Source: Catonia carolina (taxonomy: Eukaryota; Arthropoda; Insecta; Hemiptera; Achilidae). Taken from it: 64,000 nt of DNA. How positions within the stretch are numbered: the first letter of the stretch is position 1; each line of letters opens with the position of its first letter. The notes under the pieces were generated by a model, which was not told the DNA's origin, did no database searches, and was given only the letters and a program-made list of their open reading frames with translations. The stretch spans positions 68,950,001 to 69,014,000 of the forward strand of contig JAQMRL010000006.1 of NCBI GenBank assembly GCA_035578175.1, read 5' to 3'. The translations under genes were made by a program, and so were the position numbers. Below are positions 22,838-34,271 of the stretch, piece by piece.

Positions 22838-22920
22838 CATCTGTCTGTTATGACAGACAGTTGTCTGTTATGACAATTGTCATAGACAATTAATTGTCTG
22901 TTATGTTCCCATAACAGACG
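22838..22920. repeat. Cluster of TGTCTGTTATG palindromes
   Basis: The motif TGTCTGTTATG, which is the reverse complement of the Sine-C 5' end, occurs four times and forms the dyads CTGTCTGTTATGACAGACAG and GACAATTGTC. Confidence 0.7.
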
Positions 22921-23306
22921 GTTAGAGTGTCAAGTTATTTACACTTAATCTGTTCGTTGCAGGGCTAAACTAAATAGTTCTGTTTCTTATCACATGGTCA
23001 GCCAATTAAATGACTGAATCATTTAAGAACAGAAGAGGTAGAGGTGTAAAAGACACTAATCAGAGTTATCTCCTCTGAAAGTAATGAATTTTATTTTACA
23101 GCCAGACCCTGTGGTGAATGAAGTGAAGGTGTCATTTGCAGAGTGGAAAATATGTGCTTTTCAGAGTGCCCGGCATGCTGATAAGCGTACTTTTTCACTC
23201 AGTGAGGAAAGCAATTGTAAACCACCTCACTCCTCGTTTTACTTAGTAAAATCTCTACAGGTTCAAACCAGATTTTCGGCTGATGACCTAAACAACAACA
23301 ACAACA
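22912..23306 (+). mobile_element. Sine-C copy with (AAC)n tail
   Basis: Near-full-length copy ending CCTAAACAACAACAACAAC. The shared Sine-C reading frame is open at 23084-23353. Confidence 0.82.
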
Positions 23307-23775
23307 ATTTTTTGCAAATATATTACCTAGCGCAATCGATTTGTAGACCCTGAAAACAACAGTTGGACATATAAACATACATACGTCAAGTTGTCTTTTA
23401 ACTATTACTATAGGATACTATAATGCCCCACGCGGCTTCGCACGCGAAACATGTGCAATCAATTTGTTTTAAATAAATATGTAACAAAAATTGTGTAGCT
23501 GCTAGATCAACTGTATACTCCCACGCACGTACATACACATTCAAACAAAACACCGTTTTGATAATTTCCCCCACGTACCATCAAACCGCTTCATGTACTT
23601 CAACAGCAATACGCACTCACATTTCACACATACATATTTATGAAAATCTTCATTAGGGCCCTTAGGGTTATCATTTTTGAAAATTTTAAAATAAAATGTC
23701 GCTGTGAATATAAATACAAATATGCTGTCAAAATGTCTTGAAAATCCGTTCAGTAGTATTGGAACAATATTACTA
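23307..23775. other. Interval with LINE/PLE-like GC island
   Basis: Around 23425-23455 the phrase CACGCGGCTTCGCACGCG resembles the start of widespread insect retroelement tails. No coding sequence is seen. Confidence 0.35.
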
Positions 23776-24117
23776 TAGTTCAGCCGTTGTTAGTTTGCTC
23801 CTACTGTCAACAAACAAAAGCCACCTACTACAGGGTGCACGCTAGAGTCTACGACTTTACGGATGTCGTATTCCTATTAAGTTAACTATTTTTTAAATTA
23901 TAGGTACTTAAAATACTAAAAAATCAGTCATGATTTATGATGTAGGCCTAAAAATTTCATTTAGAAAAATACTTTTAAAAGTATTTTGTATTTAAATACT
24001 TTTGAAAGTATTTTGTTGTTACTTTTTAACCAGCGTGTACACATTTTGATATAATGCGCATGCTCAGTGACGTCATTATTTGTTTACATTAGGAGCAAAC
24101 TAAGAGAGGCCGGACTG
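23776..24117. mobile_element. Mite-D copy 3
   Basis: TA-flanked. The left end has one base change (TAGTTCAGCC) and the right end is CCGGACTG. TGACGTCA is conserved at 24068-24075. Confidence 0.82.
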
Positions 24118-24154
24118 TAGATACAGTAGTCTGGATACAGTAGTATCTAGATCA

Positions 24155-24601
24155 ACCCACCAGGTTGGTCTAGAGGTAAAGTCGTCGCCAAAATCAGCTG
24201 TTTAACAGCTGCTTTATGAAAATCTTCAGCCGTTTTGTTCGAATGAATATCATTTAACGGTGTTTTTAATAATATCAATAATATTTTGAATCAATAATAT
24301 TAATTAGTAATATAACATGAAAATCAGCTGTTTAACAGCTGATTTTCGGAGACGAAAGTTCCTGGTTCAAATCCTAGTAAAGGTAGTTACTTTTATACGG
24401 ATTTGAATACTAGACAGTGATTGCCGGTGTACTTTGACGGTTGGGGTTCAATTAACCATACTCTCTCAGGAGTGGTCGACCTGGGTCTGTACAAGACTAC
24501 ACCTCATACACGTCATACACATCATCCTCATCTCATTGGGTCATGGGGTTGCTTATTGTTCTGAATTGAACAGATTGCAACGAACACAAATTAGGAATTA
24601 A
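24155..24601 (+). mobile_element. Sine-E copy with internal insertion
   Basis: tRNA-like head: A-box TGGTCTAGAGG and B-box GGTTCAAATCC. An AT-rich insert of about 108 bases (24212-24319) sits inside the palindrome between the boxes and duplicates 22 bases of it (24190-24211 and 24320-24341). The tail is A-rich. Confidence 0.75.
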
Positions 24602-25313
24602 AAAAAAGTAGTATTGGAAATTAGCCTACAAAAAAAACACGCTTTGTCTTTACAATATTTGTATAGATTACAATACTTGAACTCTTTATGTTTTTGAGGA
24701 ACAAATTTATGCGGTTTAGAAAGTAATGTTGAATGAATTTTGTGATTCATATTTTATTGATATTAAGTCATTGTTGGGTTTATTTTATTAAAAAAATAGA
24801 GTTAAGATTTTGTTAGATTAGTTTAAAAAGCAGGTCAAACGTATCACGATAATTCAAGGTTCAAGTAACATAAATTATATTCCAAGAGATTGTTTATAAC
24901 ATGTATGCGTTTTGTTCGAATGAATATCATTTAACGGTATTTTAATAATTGATTGTCCAAGTTAAACAATAAATTGATATACAGAGTATAATTTATCACA
25001 TGATAAAATAATAAGTTATTTTTTAATAGATTGCACCCACGCTAAAGGCGTGGATTTTTGCTATTCCCGATATAGTAGTTAGCTTATTAAAAATTCTGAG
25101 ATGACTCAGCTAGAATTTTAGGGTTTTTTATAAATGTTGCAAAAGTTGTAGACGTGGAAAAACTAGCGTTAGTCATCGATGGAGTAGACGGTATTTTTTA
25201 ATATGGTTGAAACCCAATTATCCGACTTCAGTCATTCGAATCAATAATATTTTGAACCAATAATATTAATAATATCAATAATATTTTCGAATCAATATTT
25301 TGCCGGCCGCATT
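24602..25313. other. AT-rich interval, no gene
   Basis: Contains repeated AATCAATAATATTTT-like words around 25230-25300, also present in the Sine-E insert at 24212-24319. No gene. Confidence 0.45.
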
Positions 25314-26220
25314 TTTTTTTTTGCGTCCTGGAGACTCCAGGAGGAGTATAGGACATGTCGTCAGATATAACACCTGAAATACCTATAAGAATCACACAAT
25401 GTATCACTACTATTAAGAAAGAAATTCTTGCACGCTATAAAAAGTTTCACCGATCAAGTAATTTTTTAGATTTTTTTTAAAGGAATTCAAATCCTCACAA
25501 CACTTTAAAGATTGGGGTAATTATTCATGAATTTTCTCCCTGCATAAGTAGGTTTTTGTTCAAACAATTTTGTGGAGTGATTAGCCACATAATAATCATT
25601 CCTGTTTCTCGTGTTATGATTGTGAACATTGAAATTCTGCATAAAATTATTTTGCCTAACATACATAATCACCTCAAAAATGTAGAGGGAGGGAACTGTA
25701 AGCAATTTAAGCTCCTTAAATAGTGGCCTGCATGAGGTTAGCTGGTTAGCTCCCACCATACACCTAATAGCTTTCTTTTGAATTCTAAAAACCCTATTCA
25801 TTATTACCCATGCTAGAATTACCCCATACTAAAATGCCATAACGGATATGAGACAGAATGAGGCCATGATAAGCTGCCATTAGTAATTTTTTATCATTTA
25901 ATCTGGCAATTTGTTTTAATGCAAATACCCCAAATGATATTTTACTACAAACTTGATTGGTGTAGAAGTCCCAGGACAAAGATCTATCTAGAGATACGCC
26001 CAGGAACTTCACTGTTTGTACATGCTCTAAACTATTATTATGAATAAATACATCAACTTCTCTACTTTCTTTAACGTTATGTTTATTTTTAAACTGCAAG
26101 TACTGACACTTTTTCCCATTAACTGTTAATAACATTTGATTCAAGAACTGTACTACGGACTCTATGTTAACATGTGTATTTACTTCAAGAGCATCTATCA
26201 GTGAACTGTTACTGATTACT
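25314..26220 (-). pseudogene. LINE reverse transcriptase, 3' half with poly(A)
   Basis: Two minus-strand frames (about 26220-25796 and 25801-25505) together cover the end of a non-LTR reverse transcriptase. Landmarks in order are KFLGVSLDRSLSW, AYHGLILSHIRYGILVWG, VFRIQKKAIRCM and a C-terminal HNHNTRN. They are separated by a frameshift at about 25797. The downstream 3' untranslated region ends in a 12-base A run on the minus strand (25314-25325). The catalytic upstream half is missing and a Sine-F abuts the 5' break, so this is a dead, 5'-truncated copy. Confidence 0.85.
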
Positions 26221-26222
26221 GA

Positions 26223-26402
26223 AGTTTGGCATTGGCGCAGTTGGTAACGTGCTCGCCTCTCATCATGCGGTCTTGGGTTCAAATACTACTCAGGCATGGC
26301 ATATTTTCATACGATACAAAAAATCATTTCATCCTTCACCGTCTTCATTAGCAGTAATTGCAAAACAGTCGGACGTTAAACCAAAAAAAAAAAAAAAAAA
26401 AT
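26223..26402 (+). mobile_element. Sine-F copy with poly(A)
   Basis: Head GGTAACGTGCTCGCC, B-box-like GGTTCAAATAC, shared body, and a tail of about 18 A. Confidence 0.8.
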
Positions 26403-26627
26403 CGAATCAATAACTGGAAAACATGAAATTAAACAACACACTAGAACCAAATCACTTACACACAAACACTTACTGAAGTAAGAAGAACCACAACATTGTA
26501 CACATTGCAACTCTCCTTACAAAAATTAGGCTATAACGCTAATTACTAGGATTTGAACCACGGAAAGTTCGTATCCAAAAATCAGCTGACTTGCAAAGGT
26601 GACAAGTATAGTAGTAGTATTTTTATT

Positions 26628-26770
26628 CGGCTGCCTCCATAGCGTAATGGTAGCGCGCTAACCTACAACGCGGAGGTCCCGGGGTCGATTACTGGCTAGA
26701 GTCTGGAAATTTTCACAAGAATAAACCCACCGTAGTCACTAATAACTGAGCTGTTAAAGCGACATAAATT
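26628..26770 (+). mobile_element. Sine-G copy
   Basis: tRNA-like head CTCCATAGCGTAATGGTAGC with B-box GGGGTCGATTAC; a shared body ends ACTAATAACTGAGCTGTTA. It resembles the reverse-strand copies at 35280 and 42940. Not a functional tRNA: no acceptor stem closes. Confidence 0.65.
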
Positions 26771-27429
26771 AACTAAAAAATGTTTATTGCTTACAAACTT
26801 TTATACCGCGAGCTCATTTATCGGTCTCATACAGGGTCAAATATTTTATTCTGTATGAAGATTAAATTTTAGATTTATAATATCATGTACATTGGTTTTT
26901 TCAATTGTAGTTTTCACAATATTTTTGTTAAATAAAAAAAAATAAATAACAATATTTTTATATTAATCTCGGTAGTTTAATTATAATTAAAAATTATTTT
27001 CACGTAGTTTTGTTTTAATTGTTAATATACTAATAAAAGTAATAGGAAATAAAAATAAAATCACCTAATTGGTCTACCTTTGAACACGGGAAATACGTAG
27101 TTGGGTAAATACATTTTCTCACAACAAATTTACTTGAAGTAATTTTAGTTGTAAGCCTAAATTAAGGAAATAAAATTAATTGTGTTTTTAAATTATATTT
27201 TTACGGCAGCTAATGGTAAAATAAATTAATAGTCAACATTAATTATTACATTTAAAACAAATCTTTTTGATATTTTTCTCAAAATAGATTTCTCAAAATT
27301 TTCTAGTAAAATTTATTTTTTAGATTTCTCAGAATTGATAAACAATAGGCCTGTTACAACCAAATTTTAAGTGTTAGATGAAAATTTTAATTATTAGTTC
27401 TTTACAAAAGGAATTAAATGCATTATTTT
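26771..27429. other. AT-rich interval, no gene
   Basis: No feature recognised. Confidence 0.4.
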
Positions 27430-28138
27430 TTACTTTCTCTTGCCCTTTATAGATAGGGAATAATATAGATAGGTAAGGAAAGTATTGTTCTAATTTCAAT
27501 TTTCCTGACGATCGCCAACTTATATTGCGTTACCAGTAACTGGTCATGAAAATTTTCATCAAAATTAGTCAACCGGATGAAGTAGTTTTTCTTCCAATTT
27601 TTAAAAGAAGGGCTTCTATGATTTATTAATTTTTTTTATTCTCTACAAGTGCTATCGTTGTAATTTTTTTTAAGATACCTATGGGTTTAAAGGCAAAAGC
27701 GTACGCAATTAAATTTGTATAAAATTAGGAAACCACAACTTTTATTTCAAATATTTTTCTCTGAGACGCTAAGTTTAGCGTTAATGTTAGTAATTTTCTA
27801 TATTTTTTCTTCAAAATTGGTAAAAAATTAGATTTATTAAGATCGCGGCTTTAGTATGCATTTTATGACAAAAGTGTGTGGCCTACAATAAAAGTTATAG
27901 AAAATGAAAACACCTACAACTGTTATTTCAAGAATTTTTTCTGTGGTCTATTTTAGCGTCAATTAGTGATTTGTGGTAACCTATATTTGTAAGTTCTATA
28001 GAGGTTGTTTTTCATTTAGCGTAATTCACTTATGATTGTCTTTTTATAAATTTTACATTGTTTACTCGGGATTAAAATTTAAGTATATAAAATTAAATGA
28101 TAATTTAAAATTAATATACTGGTATTTTAAATTTATAT

Positions 28139-29062
28139 ACTACTAGCGGTCCCTACAGACGTTGTCCTGTGGAACGTAACTCCAAAAGTCATAATTTTTT
28201 TTAAAAATTTGATTTATGAATGGTAGATATTATAGTTAAATCAACTCACGTACAGCGAATTTATCTTCTTAGATTCATAGGTTAAATTCATTTTTAGTGC
28301 ACGTGTATACATCATTAAAATTTTTAAAAAATCATGTAAAATACTTACATCAATACTGCACGTTACGGCTGGCACAACGAGTAATTTTAATGACACTATA
28401 AAAAGTTGTTTTATATAAAATAATATAATATAATATTATTCAATACTACTGCTTGTGTCTGACTAATATGCTAGAAATTGTCAAAAAGTTTCGTAAAAAC
28501 GATCGGAGTGCCACCTACCGGATACAGTGTGAATTTTAAGCTAACCTTTTTTTTTTAATCCCTAATGTGTGTACGTTGCAATCTGTTCAACAAGCAACCC
28601 CATGACCCAATGAAATGAGGATGATGTGTATGACGTGTAAATGAGGTGTAGTCTTGTGCAGACTCAGGTCGACCATTCCTGAGAAAGTATGGTTAATTGA
28701 CTCCCAACCATCAAAGTACACCGGTAACCACTGTCTAGCATTCAAATCCGTATAAAACTAACTACCTTTACTAGGATTTGAACCAGGAACCTTCGTCTCC
28801 GAAAATCAGCTGTTAAACAGCTGATTTTGGCGACGACTTTACCTCTAGACCAACCCGGTGGGTTAAGCTAACCTTAAATTAACTAAAATTTATAAATTAG
28901 TTAATTAATTTAAAATACTTATTCTATCGGGTCGAATTGTGAATCTATAACATTCTCTAATCAACTTAATCTCACACAAAAAATTTTATAAGAATCGGTC
29001 CAGGCGTTTAGGAGGAGTTCAATGATTAACACACGGACAGCATAAATATATATAATAGATAG
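28139..29062 (+). mobile_element. Retroelement of the ACTAGCGG...ACACGGACAG type
   Basis: The start (ACTAGCGGTCCCTACAGACG) and end (GAATCGGTCCAGGCGTTTAG ... ACACACGGACAG, then TATATATAATAGATA) resemble a common insect retroelement untranslated region with a TATA-rich tail, recognised from memory. No coding sequence. Interrupted by Sine-E. Confidence 0.45.
28549..28862 (-). mobile_element. Sine-E copy with perfect 13-bp TSD
   Basis: Flanked by TTAAGCTAACCTT on both sides (28536-28548, 28863-28875). The poly(A) tail appears as a T run at the left. The A-box/B-box head is at the right. This is direct evidence of LINE-type retroposition. Confidence 0.9.
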
Positions 29063-29236
29063 ACTAGATTATGTTTTTCATTATTTACATTGGCAAGAGA
29101 AAGTTATGTGAATGTTTCATACCAGATTTTTGAGATTAAAATTTTCTGTCATACTTCCAGCGGATTTTAAATAGATGTTTCTTCTTCAGGTTCGTTCGAA
29201 TGTTGGCGACCATCATACCAAATTTCACTTGGTTCA

Positions 29237-29329
29237 TTACCGGCGGAATAACTCCTGAGAACTTTTTTTAAACCAAGTTCTCAGATTGCGAAGCCATGAC
29301 ACCCTTTTCCTGCCAGGTCCTCTTTTCTT
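29237..29329 (-). pseudogene. LINE C-terminal fragment
   Basis: The minus strand reads KKRGPGRKRVSWLRNLRTWF... and then stops at 29237. The GRP/RxSWLRNLRxW phrase is characteristic of LINE reverse transcriptase ends. A further degraded stretch follows to about 29150. Confidence 0.6.
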
Positions 29330-29345
29330 ATATATTTTCCCCTAC

Positions 29346-30605
29346 AGAATGGCTTGCAGTAACGAATTTCGTGATTGATTCCGCACGTTATGTTCCATTG
29401 GAGCTTCCTACGATATAACTTAATCGATATAACTTATGGAAATAACTTAATTAGGGGAAAATATTGTTCAAGAACCTTGTATCAATCCATTCAGTAAACT
29501 TCCATGTATGGGGAAGGGAGTCATATATGGAATAGGGTCTTATTATGGAATACTAGTGTTTTTCCAGACAGGACGTTGGAAATCCTGATCTTCTCGCACC
29601 ATTGGTTATACGACAGAAACAACTACCGGATTCAAACAGATCAAATACAGCGTGTTTTGTCAAGGTGATTACAATGAAGATAAAAAAGGTGAGAAGTGGA
29701 ATCAATGCTCGAGATGTAATAATTGATATCATAAACAATGCACTAGTACTGAAAGTTTGTATTTTGTCTGCGATTACTGTGAATAAACTGATTAGACTAA
29801 TACTTAAGTGCTTTAAAAACTATGTAGACAAATTATGTATCTATTCCAAGTATTCCAAATTATAAGTCAATGTATTTCATATTAAGATACTATTTTGTGA
29901 ATTGTAATAAATCATGTCGCTAAAGAAAATTTAAAAAAATATATATATTTGTAAATTTAAGATTTTGTATTTTCTAGATGTGAAATAAACTATTTCTTCT
30001 ATGATATAAAATTCAAGTTATTTCAAAAAAGTCATAGAAACCCAGAAAAATCAAAAAATGAAAATGGTATTCCATACTTGGTTCCTCTCCCCTACATGTA
30101 ACGTACAAAAGAAAAAATTAAGTTCTATTTTTTAAAGGTCTTGGGAACTTCGAAAAAAGTTAGCATTGATTGATAAACAAAATTGGACTCTCCGTAAACG
30201 GCACACCAATTTCTTAACTGTAAAAAGAAAATTAATTTTCGTTTTTACAGTAATATTATTTGGTAATTTAGTTTTGAAATAGTGAAACAATTTAACAACA
30301 TTATTATTGTTCTAGTAAAGATAACCACCTTGGCAAGTTTATTACAACAGCGATAAAAAAGATTATTTTTACTTCATTATAAATTAACTCAAAAATGAAA
30401 ATAATTTTTAATAATAAAACATAACCTTTCTTCCGAATTTAATTAGTATTTTGTAATATCATATACATGGTGTTTTAAAAAGTATGCAACTCGTTTTTAA
30501 CTGACCTGAATCTAATACAAAAATATTGAATTAATAAAATATTTACTATAATTTGATGCAACAATATTTAAATTACAATTAAATTTATCATTAATAATTT
30601 TATGA
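29346..30605. other. AT-rich interval, no gene recognised
   Basis: The longest frame, 29602-29865 (+), starts MVIRQKQLPDSNRSN and has no family I recognise. Its codon use looks like AT-rich noise. No element termini found. Confidence 0.35.
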
Positions 30606-30966
30606 GTCCATAACAGGCAGTTGGAGTGTTAAATTATACACTCGATCTTTTCGTTCCAGGGTTACAAAAAAAAGTTGTGTTTCTTATCACATAGTCTAAT
30701 TATTATTAGACTGAAGTATTTAACAATAGAAGAGGTACAGGTGTAAATAACACTAGTTAGAGTTATCTCTTCTCAAAATAATAAATTTTATTATACAGCC
30801 AGATCTTTTGGTGAATTAAGTGAAGGTTAAATTTGCAGGGTGGGAAATATGTGGTTTTCAGTGAGCTTGATACGCTAATAAGCTTATTTTTCAACTAAGT
30901 GAGGAAGGCATTGTTAAACCATCACACTCCTCGTTTTACTTCGTACAACCTCTAAAGGTTCAAACC
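30606..30966 (+). mobile_element. Sine-C copy, 3'-truncated
   Basis: Starts CCATAACAGGCAG and runs to GGTTCAAACCA; the hairpin and (AAC)n tail are missing. Confidence 0.75.
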
Positions 30967-31004
30967 AATTTATTATAGTTACTATTTTTCACATATTGAT
31001 TTAT

Positions 31005-31085
31005 TGGCTGGCCCACGGAGTAGTGGTTAACGCAACTCGCTTCTATGCCGAGATACCGGGTTTGATTCCCGGTCAGGTCTGTCAT
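31005..31085 (+). repeat. tRNA-like sequence (SINE head or tRNA pseudogene)
   Basis: GTAGTGGTTAACGC (A-box-like) and GGTTTGATTCCCGG (B-box) at normal tRNA spacing, but 5' and 3' arms do not pair into an acceptor stem. Confidence 0.5.
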
Positions 31086-31167
31086 TTTTTTATCTTTATA
31101 TCTTTTCATATCATTACCTACAAACAAGCTCAGAGTTATATTGGCACCATTACTCAATAATAAAGTA

Positions 31168-31245
31168 TGTTGTTTGGGTAATCAGCCGAAAGGCTGGTTT
31201 GAACCTCTAGAGGCTTTACTAAGTAAAACGAGGAGTGCGGTGGTT
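31168..31245 (-). repeat. Sine-C 3' end fragment
   Basis: Only the hairpin, CTCTAGAG and about 30 further bases are present. It is broken by the element that follows. Confidence 0.7.
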
Positions 31246-31978
31246 TTTTTTTATCCGAGGCGGCGAGAAAAACTCATGTTCACTCCCTCATGATGGGGGA
31301 AGTAGTGTTAGACTCAATTGAATCATCCTCGTCCAGCCACAAGGAGACCGCAACCGCCTTACCAACCAAAAACCCGCCGCCTGGCCACTTGATCCGACAT
31401 CAGCAAACAACCCTCCACCTCCCTCGGAACTGTTTATGTAATACTACAAGGAAAATGTCGGATTAAAAAAAAATTACATACTGTCAGCGGGGCGTGGAAG
31501 CCTAATTTCCCTCTTGCTGTCACTGACCAACACTCACTCTCTCACTTTCATTCAACTCTTTCATCACCAGCTCAGGAAATTAGTGTGCCTACCTTACCTA
31601 CTGAGATCGGGCAGGATTGATTTACTGTGGTAGAGGGCGATCCCACCGATCTCTATATGTCTCCTCCCTCTGCAGTCCCCTAATTTGTGTACGTCGCAAT
31701 CTGTTCAATTCAGAACAATAAGCAAACCCATGACCCAATGAGATGAGGATGATGTGTATGACATGTAAATGAGGTGTAGTCTTGTACAGACTCAAGTCGA
31801 CCATTCCTGAGAGAGTATGGTTAATTGAACCCAAACCATCAAAGTACACCGGTAACCACTGTCTAGAATTCAAATCCGTAAAACCTTTACTAGAATTTGA
31901 ACCAGGAACCTTCGTCTCCGAAAATCAGCTGTTAAACAGCTGATTTTGGCGACGTCTTTACCTCTAGACCAACCCGCT
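31246..31978 (-). mobile_element. Long composite Sine-E with LINE-like 3' tail
   Basis: Read on the minus strand: Sine-E head and body (31978-31680), then about 230 bases not present in other Sine-E copies, then a GC-rich segment ending CTCGCCGCCTCGGAT and poly(A) (a T run at 31245-31253). The last segment resembles a LINE 3' untranslated region. It could be one composite SINE or two abutting insertions. Confidence 0.55.
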
Positions 31979-32818
31979 GGGTTAAATTTAACAATTTGTT
32001 TTAAGAAATATTTTTTTGTTTTCTTCAATTACAAGTTTTCAATTGTATTAAAATATGTAGAATAAATATATTATATTCAGGGTAAGTTATTACTAAACTA
32101 AAAATGTTAACCTTGTAATGTAACAATACTTTTTACTTTTATTTATTATGTATTTATTTATTTACTTTTCGTTAAATGAAGACACAACTAAAAAAAAAAC
32201 TTTGCGTGATTACTTCTTATGTATATTGCAAGATAGGCCTATACATTAATGTTTTTGTAGTTATGTTAAGCCGAACATAACTAGTTACTAATGTACTAAT
32301 GGCATATTAGTTATGTTATTAGATTCTAAAATTTTAAGTACAAATATTACTTATATGTTTATTTATGTATTTTTTATTGTCATTAAAGTAATACAAAAAT
32401 ATATCATTACATTATTATTATTATTATTATTACTATTTATTATGTAATTTCATTGACCTAATTTTCATGATTATTTTAAATTATTTTTTGTTTTTATTAT
32501 TTTTTTTAATCTTATTAAGTTATGTTATTATTATTACTATTATATATTTTTGTATAATGCGATTAACGTTTATCTTGGTTAAATAAGCGAAACACATTTA
32601 TTTGTGTAGGGTTTTTTATTTAATAATTGAAGGATTCTGATTGGTTGATTTTACGTAAATCAAAATTATGTTATTAAGTGTTATTTAATTCAGTGTAACC
32701 TTGATAATTCGAGAACGGATAAACCAAATTTAGTTAATCCGAATTTTAAAATATATTTTGAACATCGTTTTCGTAAAATACGAGTTTACGCTCAAGAGAA
32801 TAATCAAAATAAATTTTT
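31979..32818. other. AT-rich interval, no gene
   Basis: Includes an interrupted (ATT)n tract at about 32410-32435. No gene. Confidence 0.45.
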
Positions 32819-33290
32819 TCCGTTTCGTGTGTAAAACATTCACAAGACATTCTCTTGTCATTGTAAATAATGCCTCATTTAACTTATGTTTAATCATGAG
32901 TAAACAATTTAAAATGAAACTACCTAATTTTAATAGGTAATAAGTGAGTGACGCTAAATGGCAGTCGACCACTGTAGGACTTAAAAGTTAAGAAAAATCA
33001 CTAATAGACGCTAAACTATGTTTTGTAGAAAATAATGTTTTGAATTAAATGTAGTGCAATTTTTAAATTTCCATAAATTTAATTACATAAATTTTTGTCT
33101 TTAAATGCATTACTAATGTTGAAATTTTAAAAAAAATAATATTTTACTACGAGAGGACAGCTCTTCCAACAACTTCAGTAGACATGGCGCTAACCTTATC
33201 TCGTATAACATAAAAAAATTTTGAAATGGAGTTTTTTTTTAATCATAAAAGCTATTTTGAGTAAATTGCAAAAAGTGAAAAATTGCACTA
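32819..33290 (+). repeat. Decayed Rep-A fragment
   Basis: Head (GTGTGTAAAACATTCACAAGA) and body units are recognisable. It is cut at 33291 by a DNA element. Confidence 0.55.
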
Positions 33291-34130
33291 TTATAGTCAC
33301 TTGAGTCACGAGTTTGCCCTTGTTTGTAACGAGGGGTGAAGAGGGAAAGCATCAGTGCGCATGCACAACTGCTTTAATTTCAGTACACAACATAATAACT
33401 TATACTATACCCAGAGCCTATACAGTATATCGCGGAACCTTTTGTAGGTTAACGGTGCGAATATAACTGCTTTTTACCGTAAACAGAAATGTTAGTTTCT
33501 CGAAAATGTAGGTAGACTATTCACAGTGCTGAACAAAATCTAATATGCAGTGTAATAAAATGCTGTGAAGTTGAAACTAAACAAAAATGCCTTTAAATGC
33601 CTCTTAACAAAAGCCATGAGCGAGTGGCTAACTACTGTGATGTTTCTCTTTCCACAATTCAAAAAATAAAGAAGGAAATTAAAAACGTGAACAAGCTATT
33701 CTTCAAAAGCTTTGTTGACACCTTGTAAAAAAAGGAAGCAGTTAGGTAGACTAGTGAGACTGATAGTGAAGACGTCGCTGACAATGATCGTAAAGAAGGC
33801 GATTCATTCGTAGAAAATTTTTGTTCCAATGGAATAAGGTAGCTGGTAATTACAGTATAATTAAGTATAAATTACAGTAAATCAAACATTTTTAGTCGTG
33901 TAATTAAGCTATAGGCAGTATTACAGGTCAGATTTATTTTCTATAAGGTTTATAAAGAAAATTTTCTCGGATTTACGCACAGCTTACAAAATTTATGTAG
34001 AAATTGCACGGTAGTGAAATTTACGAGTAGTATCGCACTATTGAGGTTGGCAGCACTGTCATATTTTCACTTCCCTTCCTCACAGCCCATCTATACGCAA
34101 AAGGCAATCTCGTGACTTCAGTATCTATAA
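33291..34130. mobile_element. DNA element with about 70-bp imperfect TIRs
   Basis: The left TTATAGTCACTTGAGTCACG and the reverse of the right end TTATAGATACTGAAGTCACG pair, with partial pairing for about 70 bases. The interior has decayed coding-like stretches (for example SDSEDVADNDRKEGDSFVEN at about 33756-33815 on plus) that I cannot assign. Superfamily unknown. Confidence 0.5.
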
Positions 34131-34271
34131 CTGCTAATTCTGATAGAACAATTTAAATGAAAGTGTTCTTAGGATACTTAAATGTTGAAACAGTTGTATC
34201 CCTACACCATGTACGTACGAGTAGGTTGTTGTTTAGGTGATTAGCCGAAAGGCTGGTTTGAACCTCTTGTG

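Larger units (their letters stand above)
27430..29126 (-). repeat. Old Rep-A copy with nested insertions
   Basis: It begins TTACTTTCTCTTGCC at 27430 and ends in TTTCATACCAGA at 29126 on the plus strand, spread around a nested retroelement (28139-29062) and a Sine-E. Confidence 0.6.

Noticed and set aside
29602..29865. 87-codon plus-strand ORF
   Set aside because: No recognisable domain, AT-rich codon use, no splice or promoter context; kept only as an unassigned interval.
31005..31085. Possible functional tRNA
   Set aside because: A- and B-box-like motifs exist but no acceptor stem closes and the anticodon stem is unclear; more likely a SINE head or pseudogene.
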